Assembly: GCF_030463535.1 (NCBI RefSeq)
Contig: NC_132894.1
Location: 28,416,625-28,480,624 of the forward strand
DNA from: Salminus brasiliensis
Lineage: Eukaryota > Chordata > Actinopteri > Characiformes > Bryconidae
Length of the DNA stretch: 64,000 bases
Direction of reading: 5' to 3'
The position numbers were made by a program, and so were the translations under genes. Below the pieces are notes generated by a model, which searched no databases, had not been told where the DNA came from, and worked only from the letters and a program-made list of their open reading frames with translations. Within the stretch, counting starts at the first letter, position 1. Each line of letters opens with the position of its first letter. Below, one piece after another: positions 12,698-31,939 of the stretch.

Positions 12698-13409
12698 GAC
12701 GCAAATGCCAGCGTCTGGCCAACGCTCTGCAAACACACACACTGCTGTACAAACTCAACATGCATTATCACATTACTGTGGACGATAAACACTCAGAGGG
12801 GGTGGTGGGGGGCTTGGGTGATAGAGGGCAAATCCAAATCAGACCTGGTCTGAAAGGACTGGAAAAAAGCACACTGGCTGTAGCACCCCTTGTGGCAACG
12901 CTCAGAATGCAGCTTTCTTTTGCATTGCGGTGTAAAATGCGTCATGACACGTGTTTGAACGCAAATATACGCAAAACCCAGTCTGCGTAACTCGCAGTGT
13001 CTGCCTTTGCGTCCTTGTGTAAAGTAAGTGTCGGGCCTAAGTTTTACATTGGTCTCTAACAGGGCTTAACTGGGTCTAGGAGAAATGATGAGACTAAGCA
13101 GGGATCTTAACTTGAGTATTTCTTTCCTCTGTGGCAAGAACGCAAACGCAGACACTTTCAGCTACGCAGACTGTATTGAGCATGTAGTTGCATTCTGAGC
13201 GTTGCCACAAGGGGCGCTACAGCAACAGCCAAGTTGTCTTGTATCGCTGATTTGCTTTTTTCCAGTTAACTGTCATGGCAGACCAGTTTGATGAGTCTCT
13301 CTTTCTCTGTCGGCCCCCTGGGTACTGAGTGTTTAACCAGCTCAGTAATATAAGAATGCTGGTTGAGTGCAGTTGCAGAGCTTTGGCCGGACGTTGGCAT
13401 TTGCGTCCG
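12698..13409. repeat. Large imperfect palindrome (foldback element), about 712 bp
   Basis: Three nested pairs of inverted segments share one centre near 13053. The outer pair is 12698-12733 with 13373-13409 (gacgcaaatgcca on the left against its complement on the right). The middle pair is about 12871-12911 with 13191-13231 (agcaccccttgtggcaacgc and complement). The inner pair is about 12978-13018 with 13134-13174 (cagtctgcgtaact and complement). No transposase is present, so this behaves like a foldback or MITE-type element. Confidence 0.75.
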
Positions 13410-14373
13410 CAACCTTGCGTAAAGTTCGTTTCGGGCCTAAGATTTGTTGAGAGGATGGGTGTTCTCACAGGAGCTGAAACACTCGAGAACTAGTGTTGTT
13501 TTTACACTCACTCTGTGCACCTGTGTTGGATTCCAGCGACAGTGCGCTGCTATTGTTTGTCAGATGGCTTTATTAATTTCCGTGTGATAATTAAACAGGA
13601 AGATCATGACAAATCCGAATGGATTTATACACAGGATGTAATTAACGCAGAGAGATAATAAGCCTGCCTTCTGATGGCAGGACACACATACACACACTCA
13701 CACACACACATAAAAATGCAGCTCTTCAGATGCAATTAAACAAGCTTTTCCTGCCTGCAGCTAGCATTATACAAAATACATTAAATACAGGTCTCGGGGG
13801 GATTTGCACACACAAGGCATGGCAGTTGTATTCCTCCTGCATTGTCGTTACAGCTCTGAGTGTTACTTGGTGGCGTCTGTTCCTCTGTAATTTAATTACA
13901 GTGCTTGGAATGTGGATTTTCTCTGGAAGAGCGCGGCAGTGTGCCTCGATGTGCAGGGAATAGAGAGCAGAGCATTAGGATGGAGCTCTGCGTCCTCTGA
14001 GGAGCACACCAGGGTGTGTGTGTGTGTTCAGCCTTGTTGGTGTGGTTGTTTTCTTTCGTTGGAGGAGTGGACGGGGCGTCACGGCCTTGTTCCACTGCCC
14101 TAGGCATGTTTGATACCCCACGCATGGATGGAGTCCAGCAGTGTGGAGCAGAACAGGTCAGCTCGAGTGTCCAGAGAGACCAAACACAAACTTTCTGATT
14201 CACAACCTGACAGACTGCTGCATTTCAGGAGGATGTTTGGCCACAGGTCTTTCCTGCTGTTTCCTAAAAACCATCAAAAACATGAGCGCTCTTATATTTA
14301 GTCTTGCTTAACGCTAAAGCTCTTAGCATTAGCTTCAGGGACCAGACACTAGCTAAAAGGTAAAGGTAAAAAA
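13410..14373. other. Intergenic, single-copy-looking stretch
   Basis: No gene is recognised. 13530-13970 lacks known repeats apart from a short CA run at 13684-13712, and it carries a near-palindromic homeodomain-like site (ctgtaatttaattacag, 13885-13901). It could be a conserved non-coding element. Frames at 13892-14203 are short and lack recognisable domains. Confidence 0.35.
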
Positions 14374-14435
14374 GGTGCAGGTATTTGTCACTGTACAGTG
14401 AAATGTGCCCTCTGCATTTAACCCATCTGGTAGTG

Positions 14436-14490
<55 letters not shown>

Positions 14491-14639
14491 GTTGGCAGCC
14501 AACTCCAGCACCAGGGAGCAGAGAGGGTAACGGGCCTTGCTCAAGGGCCCAACGGTGGCAGCTTGCCGAGCCTGGGAATCAAACCCACAACCCTGTTATC
14601 GATATCCTGACGCTCTAACTGCTGAGCCACCACTGCCCC
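14374..14639 (-). mobile_element. tRNA-derived SINE (family A) with (CA)n expansion
   Basis: On the - strand it starts ggggcagtggtggctcagc, with the B-box near 'ggttgtgggtttgattc', and ends 'gacaaatacctgcacc'. The internal CA tract of the family is expanded to a perfect (CA)26-type microsatellite at about 14437-14489. Confidence 0.8.
14437..14489. repeat. (CA)n microsatellite
   Basis: An uninterrupted dinucleotide tract of about 53 bases inside a SINE. It makes the open frames on both strands here (poly Thr-His or poly Cys-Val) artefacts. Confidence 0.95.
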
Positions 14640-15390
14640 GCTAATATTTCAAAGCTTTAACTTATATATAATAAATAAATAATAATAAAAAAAACCTTTG
14701 AAACGGAAGTATTGTCCTCAGTCGGACGCAGCCAGATGTATCCATAACTTCATGATCATATTATTTATCATTCTGGAGACATTTTGCACTAGCATAATTT
14801 AGACATTTAGAAAACTAAAAAGAGCTTCTTTCTCTCATTCTCAGCCACACAAAGACACAGATATTGTTTTCTCTTTATTTATGTTAAAATATTGTTATGA
14901 TCATAACCATGTACTTTACATGTCACACATTCTGCATTAGGATGAATGCCTTCATTAAACAGGAGTCTGGTGAGTCCCTGATTGAATACAGCGCTCTGCT
15001 GCCTCCTTGTGGATACACTAAAAACACTAATGTTGAATTCCAATTACGGTAGTGCTTCACTGCGACACAAAACCATGGAATGATGAAATTGCAACAGGGA
15101 TTTCTGAGGAGGACTTGAAGGCATCATTTCAATCAATTTCATCAGGGGGAGGAGGTGTATTAATATTTATCCAATCAGATTAAACATATTGATCAGCCAA
15201 AGACTGCCCAAAAAGCAATTAGGGGCTTGTTGCCTTGCTCAAGGGCACCTAAACTGTATAGTAAATAATTATACCCAAATAATGGCACTACTATTAATAC
15301 TAGGAACTCAGAGTGTCAACTTCCAAGTTGGGGACCTGGCAATACAAGATGGTGACCACTGATACCCATTGATTAGATCACATGCCCACA
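14640..15390. other. Intergenic, no gene seen
   Basis: AT-rich sequence without a recognisable gene. About 15110-15250 repeats wording found again at 15489-15540 ('aggacttgaaggca'), and a short 'ccttgctcaagggcacct' near 15233 is a SINE or V-SINE-like core relic. Confidence 0.4.
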
Positions 15391-15684
15391 TGAGTATGAG
15401 CTCAATTTCTGGAATTTTCTGAATCCACTAAAGGAACACCCATTCCCATCACTTGATGCCAGGCCTGCTAGCTCATTCATTAGAAGGATTAGGAGGACTT
15501 GAAGGCAGCATTAAAAATATCAGGGTGAGAAAGTTCATTTATATCCAGCCAGATATTATCAAGCCAGATATATCAAGTCCTCCTAATCCTTCCAATGAAT
15601 GAGCTAGCAGGCCTGGCGTCAAGTGATGGGAATGGGTGTTCCTTTAGTGGATTCAGAAAATTCCAGAAATTGAGCTCATACTCA
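15391..15684. repeat. Inverted repeat: two 112-bp arms, 70-bp loop
   Basis: The arm 15391-15502 (starting tgagtatgagctcaatttct) is almost exactly complementary to 15573-15684 (ending agaaattgagctcatactca). The two arms differ at only a few bases. A family A SINE starts two bases after the right arm. Confidence 0.9.
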
Positions 15685-15686
15685 AT

Positions 15687-15951
15687 GGGGCAGTGGTGGC
15701 TCAGCGGTTAGAGCGCCGGGATATCAATAACAAGGTTGTGGGTTTGATTCCCGCGTTCGGCAAGCTGCCACTGTTGGGTCCTTGAGCAAGGCCCTTTACC
15801 CTCTCTGCTCCCCGGGTGCTGGAGTTGGCTGCCCACCGCTCTGGGTGTGTGTGTGTACTCACTGCCCCTAACACATGTGAGTGTGTGTTCACTACCAGAT
15901 GGGTTAAATGTGGAGGACACATTTCGCTGTACAATGACAAATATGTGCACC
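15687..15951 (+). mobile_element. tRNA-derived SINE (family A), well preserved
   Basis: It starts ggggcagtggtggctcagcg, with a clear A box (tggctcagcggttagagcg) and B box (ggttgtgggtttgattcc). It ends 'gacaaatatgtgcacc' followed by a T run. It is among the best preserved copies in the window and abuts the 112-bp inverted repeat. Confidence 0.85.
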
Positions 15952-16952
15952 TTTTTTTTTTTATATGAATCAGCCAAAGATTAAACACTTAAATAGCTAC
16001 AAGAGACACAACTTCAACCTCAAGATATTCAATATTAGAAATAATTTAGTCCTGCAGCTTCAGTAAAGGTATCATGGCTATTTCTGATATTCAATACCTT
16101 TAAAGTTTTGTTATGAGATCTCACCAAAAAGTCATACATTTATTTCCATTTTTTTAAATTATTATTTTAAAATTAAGATTTTTAAATGTTATGTCATCTT
16201 CATTAGCAAAACAGCTCTTACTGTGCTGGCAGATCATTTGACTTGCCTAAAATGTAAATTTTTGAAAGAAGAATAATGTGGCGTTTTCATTTCACCTGAT
16301 CAGTTATTGAAAGAAAAGTCAGAGTAGGTTATTAGATATAATATCATTTTACTTGCTGAAATGTATTTTTTGAGGTGGTGGTGTTCCTTTATCTGTCACC
16401 CTGAGAAGACTGAAATTTTGCCTGGGCTGGTTCGTAATGTGCTGCTGCCATCATAGACCTTAAAACTCTAAAATGAAAAATAACAGCTAATGGACTGAAC
16501 AGAGGTTTGTGTACAACTAAACAGAAGAGGCCTGCACATGCAGATGCTTGGCACAAACTGCACTGCCTTTAATAAACCCGTTTAATAAATCAGGGTGTCT
16601 GCAGGCCTCAGGTTCCACCCACCAAGTTTCTTTTTAGAAGACCAAGTATGCTGTGATGATGTGGGCTGTAACAGTACACAGGCATTGTGATTTGGTTCAC
16701 ACCACGGTTCGGACTGCAGTGCAAGTTACAGTGTGTTCCACCTAGTGTTGCACAACCTCCCTGAGTACAGCATGTAAAAGTAAACAGTGAACGTACACTC
16801 TCACACTGCTCATATTTTTATGGAAGGCTGATGAAACAAAAGGCAAATAAAATAATTACAATAAACCAGTAGATTAAGAGACATGTTTCAGTTCTCAGCA
16901 CCTTTCTTCACGGAATCAGGCAGATCTTCTGGCTCCTGCGTGTCATTTGCGG
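15952..16952. other. Intergenic, no gene seen
   Basis: AT-rich sequence. About 16660-16750 includes 'gtgatttggttcacaccacggttcgg', wording typical of an ABC/hAT-type fish repeat relic. No coding potential is recognised. Confidence 0.35.
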
Positions 16953-17125
16953 CCCATACTGTGACCGTTCAGGGCAGATACAAGTATCGTTACACCACCA
17001 ATGTGTATGCTGGCTCCACAGCAGGTAACACTGTACCATGATGTCCATACTGTGACCGTTTGGGATAAATACAAGTACCCTTACACCATAAATGTGTATG
17101 CTAACTCCACATCAGGTAACACTGG
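16953..17125 (+). repeat. Two-copy tandem duplication, 92-bp unit
   Basis: 'ccatactgtgaccgtt' occurs at 16953 and again at 17045. Each is followed by 'atacaagta.c.ttacacca..aatgtgtatgct' and 'tccaca.caggtaacact'. The copies have diverged moderately. Confidence 0.75.
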
Positions 17126-19189
17126 TTTAAGGCAGACCCCTGCTATTAAATGTGTGTGATTTAATGTTAAATGCCTTTAACAATACCTGCCTTCATCCTT
17201 ACATCTAAGACCTTATACATTTCAGTTTAATACCATGTAATAACGATTAAAACCTTTCATTTGTAAAACTGTAGAACTCACAGATCCTGCTGTGTTAAAA
17301 ACAACAACTGATCAATAACTGTAAAATCTTATAAAGAGAAATGTATCAGATATTTAAATCAATTAGAAATTAAAATCACAGCTCAGTTGCTTCATCATTT
17401 TTGTGAAGAAGTCAGCAAAATATTTAATGTCATTTAGTAATCTTCCAAAATAATTCCTAAAAATGACACTCAAAATACTTTTCATTTTCTCTGTCAGCTT
17501 TTCTCATTTTATGCATGGTTATATATTAATCCCCACATTTTGACTGTCATCTCCTTCATTAAGCCAAACAGTCCAGTCCAGTTCCATTTCAGATATCATC
17601 CAAAATTGCACACACAAGACTGGCTGAGAACACAAACTAGGGATGAGCTTGTTTATTAAAATATGTAAACAGGCTTTAAACCATGCTAACCATTATTTAA
17701 CAAGCACAGCAGAGTGCTTACAGGCGAATTCGGTCATATTACGCTAACAAACACAGGGAAATCCATATAGGTGTTAATGGAAGTTAGCACTATGCCAGCA
17801 GTGTTGAAGTGAGGGCTGCCACCTGTCATTCATTGGCTGCAAGACTCACACATTGGCTCTCATCTCACACCACACGTCTCATTTCTCACATTTCTAATGA
17901 CCCCTAATTTCCCTTCAGAACAACCTCTGGATACATTTGACTGCTGCTAAAGTTTCCTACAGCTGCTGCTTCAGAATGCACTGATTTTGAACACTCTGGG
18001 CTCGAAAGCCAGCCTACAGACATTACTTCTACTCTCTGTATGCCCCCTGCTATTCCAAAAAGGGTAAAAATTGTTTCTTAGTCAGCAACTTTGACTGAGA
18101 AAAACAACATTTTGGACTGGGCCTTTAAATAACATTGTGGGCCCCCTGGTGGCTCAGATGCAATAAGCAACTGCTTATATCATTTCTAGCAAGAAACAGC
18201 CCTGACTGTATCTTTGCATGCAGCATTGGCACAGACTTTAACTTCCAGGCCTCAGGGAGGTCCAGTACAATCATGTTTAATCTCCACTCATGCATTGTTA
18301 ATATCTTGCAAAAAACTGTTCAACTGTGTGAGAGGCTGCTTCTCACTGTGCATTCTTCACATTCTCACACATTAAAATAGTGCTTCCTTTACTGATATTA
18401 AAAGCACACACCAAAAACAGCACTGGCTTAACCAAAAAGGTTATATTTAGACTTATTTTCTTTACCTCTACCTCATCGTTCCAAATTTAGAGGGAAACCT
18501 GCTTGATTTTAATGCAGCGTTGCTGGCATTGCAGCATGGTGGGGTGACCCCCAGTTAATGGTTTGTAAGCAATTCTTCACCTTAATCCCTGCCAAGTTCC
18601 TCTGCACACTGCAGCAGCAACATGCCATTAGTGGGATGACAAGCATTGTACCCGCATGAGGTAATGAGAACAGCTTGGGCTGGGGTTGACTCCACGTGTG
18701 CCGCAGGCCGCGATGCAGAGTGGATTTCTCCAGTGCAAGGACAGCTTTGGGTGTGAGGACAGAGCTGTTTACATGTGAAATCTGCATTCCATGCTAAAGC
18801 TCTTGTAGTCACTGCCATGTTCAGTTGAAGGGCAAAGAATAAACACATCACTCCTCACATTAAAAGAAAGCTGAGGGAAGATCGATTAGCTTGCATAACA
18901 TCACATTTCTAGATATTTGGGGGACATATTGAGTTATTGAGTCTATTTGTTGGCAAATATTTAGCTTGTTAGAGGCATGAATTCAAATGCCTTAAAACAA
19001 GTAGCACCACAAATATAAGTAATTTAAATAATCTCAAGAAATGTTTAAATAATCTTAAGAAACCCAATGATATATATATATATATATGGACTAGGGTTAC
19101 AATCGTATGCAAAAATTCCATATTCTACATTTTACTAAGAATTTCTGCATTTAAACAAGAATAGTGTATTGTTTTGATTTAGTACAATT
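17126..19189. other. Intergenic; possible regulatory block near 18520-18850
   Basis: No gene is recognised. 17126-18500 is AT-rich and unremarkable. 18520-18850 is GC-balanced, without repeats I can name, and has no sustained coding frame, so it is a possible conserved non-coding element upstream of pth1. A (TA)n run lies at 19071-19087. Confidence 0.35.
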
Positions 19190-19720
19190 TTAGAGTGAAA
19201 ATGATGGAAGGATTTTGCAACGTTTTGGGCACTCCAAAAGATTTGACCTTCAGGACGATTTGGCAGACTCTGGAGAGGTGGTGCACTGTTCTACTGTGCA
19301 GTGACACCTGCATTCATATGGCCTGTCGACTAAGTTTAAATAGATATTTTGGCCACAGTGAAAGGGTATGTCTGGAGAAAAAAGAGAGAGGAATTTTATG
19401 AAAAGAACACCTCTCCAACCATTAAGCTATTTGGGGGGATGGGGTTATGTGAGACGGCTTCTACAGCAGGATAAAGTTCCTAAACACACCAAAAATCACA
19501 CCAAAATCCTCAATGCACTACCTCAAGAGGTGCAAACTCTCCAGTCCCCCGACTTGAACATCATCAAAAATCTGTGGATATACCTCAGACCCCACTCTAT
19601 CTCAGTGTAAATTTTTGTGACATCTGATATTACTCACAGGCCCAAAGCTAGTGCCATTGCACTACTGTTGTACTCTCACTTTTTTGGCAGTGAAATCTGC
19701 TTTGGTCTAAAGAAATAATA
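19190..19720 (+). pseudogene. Degenerate Tc1-type transposase remnant
   Basis: The frame around 19488-19600 reads KHTKNHTKILNALP and then QSPDLNIIKNLWIYL, a decayed form of the Tc1-family catalytic motif (SPDLNPIENLW), whose acidic residue should complete the DDE triad. Here the usual glutamate of 'IENLW' is lysine and the frame is broken. It is an inactive relic. The N-terminal half is too degraded to place. Confidence 0.7.
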
Positions 19721-20840
19721 GAAATGTTTAAAAAAGACGACCACCACAACGTCATGCTGACCGCACATGAGATAAGCTGCTATTATTACTGGACGCGAGG
19801 CATCCACTGACACCTACCACGATGCTTCTGCATGACACGCATCACACAAATCAACCTTTGCCCTTTGCAAAAGAGATCCTGAGCATTGTCCGAACGATTC
19901 CAGCCTATGCGCTATGTCATGTGGTCTCGGTGGGTGGAGTCCTCTCGACCTCAATAAGTAGACTCTCCTTCACTGATTTAGGAAATACCCGGTCAAAAAA
20001 AACGTTAATGGGCAGAAACGGAACATGCACTATTGTGAAAGCGGAGACCCACACCACGGCCTCCCGACCTAAGATAGAAGACTTTCATTACTACAGGAGA
20101 GATTTGTTGCACTGCACATCGTTTCGAATTCTTTCTAGGACTTACTACTTGTGTCATGACATAGCCATTCCTCTGCCGCATTTAGAAAACTTCTCTCATG
20201 GTTACTCAATGTGTCCCTTGCGAGTATGACAAGGTTGTCCACTTCTCATAGATCATCATAGATCATGCAAGCATCAGGTAGGCCTTGTTTTGTACAGCGG
20301 CCTGGAGCAAAGAGCAGAGGCGATTTTATCTCTATGACCTGGGTTGCCGTGAGAATAAAAAATGAATTTCAGGTATGGCAAGAGACAGTAGAGAGACAGT
20401 AAACACTTTTTAGTGCATGGTGGTCTACATAATAAAGAGCACCAGCAGATCGGGAGTGATGGGGCTTTCCTTAGTAAGTCTTCTCCCATAGACGGTAGAG
20501 ATTATACTGTACAAAAAGTGGACAAATGCAGCTGGCCAGTTCTTTCATGGGCTGCTTCATTTGTACTGTGCTTCTCCCAAACCTCAGTTTGTAAAGATGG
20601 CAAAGCCAAGCTGTAACGAAAATCAAAGACAACATCCAGTCATCAAGCCTTCATCTTCAACCCCAACTTTTATTTCTCACACTCAATAATTCAGATCACT
20701 CCTTTCTCGGTTTCCCAGAGACACTCTGCTGGGTTCCAGAAAATGAGACCTTGAGACTATGCGACTTTGCACAGCCGCCCATACATGACATAAGTTCACC
20801 AACGGTTTGATCACAAGAAATCTTGGCCGAGGTGTTGAAA
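19721..20840. other. Intergenic upstream of pth1
   Basis: An open frame on the + strand at 19822-20229 (135 codons) shows no recognisable domain and no splice context. I do not call it a gene. The rest has no features I can name. Confidence 0.35.
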
Positions 20841-20844
20841 ACAG

Positions 20845-20997
20845 AAGTGGTGGGGTTGGTGGGGGGTGGGGGTGGGGGGTTTACTGGAGGTGTCGCCATG
20901 TACATGCCTGTCCTCATCAAAGCACAGGGTGACATCACCATCAAATATCGGGATTGCTCATCAATGGCAGAGGGGAGGGCACTCAGGCATAAAAAGA
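20845..20997 (+). promoter_or_regulatory. pth1 promoter: G-rich block, CRE-like site, TATA-like box
   Basis: A G-rich run (about 20849-20880) could bind Sp1/KLF factors. TGACATCA at 20930-20937 differs by one base from the consensus cAMP response element TGACGTCA. A TATA-like cataaaaaga lies at 20988-20997, about 90 bases before the exon 1 donor. Mammalian PTH promoters are known to combine TATA, CRE and Sp1 sites; assigning these specific bases to that role is inference. Confidence 0.5.
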
Positions 20998-21019
20998 GAG
21001 GGACAGTGGCCACTAGCAC

Positions 21020-21088
21020 GAACACAACGCTGACCAACACATGGAGCTTTTCTGTAAATTGCCGCTACAAAACACGACCCACAGCTTT
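21020..21088 (+). other. pth1: pth1 probable 5' non-coding exon
   Basis: The exon is inferred between the TATA-like box (20988-20997) and a good donor, CTTT followed by GTAAGTTTT at 21089. The next acceptor (ttacag) is just before 21171, leaving an intron of about 80 bp. A non-coding first exon before the signal-peptide exon matches the known PTH gene structure. The transcription start is an estimate. Confidence 0.5.
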
Positions 21089-21177
21089 GTAAGTTTTTTC
21101 TTTTAACATCAGTTTCAACTTTGATTTTCTGACGTTTTCTCATTCTAAGCAATATTCTTTATATTACAGCTGATACA

Positions 21178-21266
21178 ATGTCTTCTATATGCATCATGCA
21201 CAAAACTGCACTAATGGTTTTACTCTGGAGCCTGTGTCTGCTACATTTGGAAGGATCACCAATCAG
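21178..21266 (+). CDS. pth1: pth1 coding exon 1 (signal peptide)
   Basis: The acceptor ttacag ends at 21170, eight bases before the ATG. The donor is AG|GTAAGG after 21266. The exon encodes the signal peptide and the start of the pro-segment. Confidence 0.9.
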
Positions 21267-21578
21267 GTAAGGGACAAAACCATATGTATTTTGCTAGCTT
21301 CTGTCAAAGCACTGTTATTTTTTGCTTGGTACTGGTTGAGTTGCTGTGTGAATGACCACTGCTAATCTTTCCACAGCAAGAGGTCCATCAGCGAAGTCCA
21401 GCTTATGCACAATGTGGGTGAACGCAAGCAAGTGCTAGAAAGACAGGACTGGCTCCAGGTGAAGCTGAAGTCGATCCTCATCCCCTCCGTCAACGACTTG
21501 CAAAAAGGACAAAAGGGAAAAGTCAGGACTATTGTTCCAGATATTTCAACATCTGGGAAAATCCAGTCGGGATCTTGA
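21178..21578 (+). CDS. pth1: Parathyroid hormone precursor (two coding exons)
   Basis: This gene encodes preproparathyroid hormone, a secreted peptide that acts on the class B receptors PTH1R and related receptors to control calcium and phosphate. The coding exons are 21178-21266 and 21377-21578, joined in phase (AG|C gives Ser), for 96 residues. Residues 1 to about 26 form a signal peptide with a hydrophobic core (ALMVLLWSLCLLHLEG). A short pro-segment ends in the dibasic Lys-Arg site, and the mature hormone starts SISEVQLMHN, followed by a helical receptor-binding part ending ERQDWLQVKLKSI. The Ser-x-Ser-Glu-x-Gln-Leu-Met-His-Asn N-terminus is the hallmark of PTH. The C-terminal half is basic and shorter than in mammals (115-residue precursor), as is usual in fish. 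An alternative start is Met7. Teleosts have two copies (pth1a and pth1b), and I cannot tell which this is. The position beside btbd10 and bmal1 matches human 11p15. Confidence 0.93.
21377..21578 (+). CDS. pth1: pth1 coding exon 2 (mature hormone, stop TGA)
   Basis: The acceptor ccacag is at 21371-21376. The exon encodes the Lys-Arg cleavage site and the whole mature hormone, and ends in TGA at 21576-21578. Confidence 0.93.
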
Positions 21579-22369
21579 GGCGTCTTCGTGTTTGGTCTTA
21601 CATATGAGACAAAGTGAACTTTAAAAGAAGTGTTTTCACTCTAAATGTTTAATGTCCTCACAGAGATTCAACACATTGCCCTGTCTCTGTGCAGGCATAA
21701 AACTGTCTTCTTTGCTGACGTGCACTGATTTGCAATTATTTTTATTTATTTTTAATATGTTAATTTATTGGAGTATGTGAATGTTAGATATAAATGAATC
21801 TATGTAGAATTATTTGTTGAAATGACTTGGTTTAAGGTTCAAACCGGTTAGGACATGTGAAGGACACAGCTCAGCTTCAACTTCAGCTTTGTGTCGCTGT
21901 ATAGGAGTGTATTCGACATTTTCCATTTGTCGTGCATCACTGTTGTAGCCAACTCTAGACGGAAAATAAGGCTGTTAAAATTCTTATTTATTATTATTAT
22001 TTTTTTTTTTTACATTTAACAATTCAAAAAAGAAAAAAAAACAACCTGAACCAATCAAATCTGCTCTGGTTATTTACATGAGACATGACATGGGCAGTGC
22101 CCCCCATTGTGACGTAAGTAAAACGTCACAATACTAAGAAACAAGGCCCACAACATCAACACCAGGGAGGTTTTCCACCGCGTAGCATTTCTCCCAAAGT
22201 CCGGCAAAGTTCGCTTAAAGAAAAGACTTCTGGCACTTTGAGAAACCCTGTAGTTTCAGCAACAACACCACCATCAACAACACGAGGTTTAGCGAGCGTT
22301 TAGAGTAATGAAAAAGCACAGCCGGACTTCACAAACGGAGAAGAACCCAACTGCCGAGGCGGACTTGCG

Positions 22370-22415
22370 GTGCGTTCTCGCGAGACTACGCTACTAGTGT
22401 CCGTTCTCGCGACAC
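22370..22415 (+). promoter_or_regulatory. btbd10 core promoter with TCTCGCGAGA motif
   Basis: The perfect palindrome TCTCGCGAGA lies at 22376-22385, and a second, near-match TCTCGCGACA follows at about 22405-22414. This motif marks many vertebrate CpG-island promoters and is bound by BANP (and reported for ZBTB33). It sits about 170-200 bases before the exon 1 donor of btbd10 in a CpG-rich stretch, so it probably drives that gene. The exact start site is not visible. Confidence 0.65.
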
Positions 22416-22419
22416 TTGG

Positions 22420-22584
22420 CTGTGTTGTTCTCTGGCTGTGCTCCTGCGGCGGCGCAGGAACGATTTCGCTTTTTTGGAAAATGCGGAGACATCTCTGGAA
22501 TTTCGCCTAATTCCTGTGCCTCGGTGCTCTAAATCTTGCAGAACAGTGCTCTTTGCCAACAGCAGTCCTTATGACGGCGTAGAG
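22420..22584 (+). other. btbd10: btbd10 probable 5' non-coding exon 1
   Basis: A GC-rich exon ends with GTAGAG followed by the donor GTAAGG at 22585. Joining it to the next exon (26053) in the frame used by the protein meets in-frame stop codons, so it is best read as 5' untranslated. The 5' edge is estimated from the promoter motif. Confidence 0.55.
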
Positions 22585-31056
<8,472 letters not shown>

Positions 31057-31800
31057 AAGCAGACTCTTCCCTCCCTCCTCTCCCCCTGCTCCCCCTCCAC
31101 AGCATGCTGCAGCATGGAGCGAGAGTGACACCATAACCGGATTGCCTTCTGCACCTCCTTCGCAGCCTTAGAGCCTCAACTATCTAGTCTACTGTAAAAC
31201 AGAAGGGAAAAAAAAGAAGAAAGAATTAAGAAAAGAAAAAGAAAAACACAACAACGTACAGGTGAGGGACTCGGGATACTGGCATGGGCAGTGCTCTCCT
31301 GTTTTCTCTTTTTTTACTTGACCAAAGGAAATTTATTTTTTTGTTAGCTGTTTAAAATGAAATTAGCAAACCTCACTTATTTTGTAATTGGGCCTATTTT
31401 ATTGTTATTATTAATTATTATTATTACTATTCATTTTCCATTTCCATTATATTATTATCGCTATGGTTTAATATCAGATTTTCTTATTTGATAAGTTTGG
31501 GATGTGTTCTGGGTAGTGCCACTGTGTTTATTATTATTAATAATAATAATAATATTATTATTTTTATTTGTATTTTTTTGTTTTGTTTAACTTGGAAAGC
31601 TCTCCCACAATCCCGGTTTGAAAATTCCCCTCAAAGCTCCTTTGCAGCACATAACCAAAGGAGTTGTATTTGCCTGGTGAATGAATGCAGTGTTACTTTC
31701 TGTTTTCTCCATGGCAGGACATACATTCATGTGGTCCCTCTGTTCAGAGCTTGAGAATCATTGTATAAATAAAGACATAAAACACAGATTTACATGGTAT
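31057..31800 (+). other. btbd10: btbd10 3' untranslated region
   Basis: The 3' part of the last exon is AT-rich, with (TTA)n/(AAT)n runs near 31390-31565. A canonical AATAAA at 31768-31773 ends the transcript a few tens of bases later. Confidence 0.75.
31768..31773 (+). terminator. btbd10 poly(A) signal AATAAA
   Basis: A canonical hexamer about 710 bases after the stop codon, followed by A/T-rich and T-run sequence (31827-31844). Confidence 0.65.
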
Positions 31801-31939
31801 TGTGTGCAGAATAATGGGGGTACTTTTTTTTTTTTTTTTTTACTTTTTAGCACAAGGCCACAACATAACTGAACGTGGAAAAAGGGTCTATAAACATACG
31901 TAATTATACATACATACACACAGGCCTAGAAAGAAGTAT

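Noticed and set aside
14264-14618. Overlapping ORFs with poly Cys-Val or poly Thr-His
   Set aside because: Produced by the (CA)n tract within a SINE.
19822-20229. 135-codon + strand ORF upstream of pth1
   Set aside because: No domain is recognisable, the composition looks random, and no supporting splice sites or neighbours are seen.
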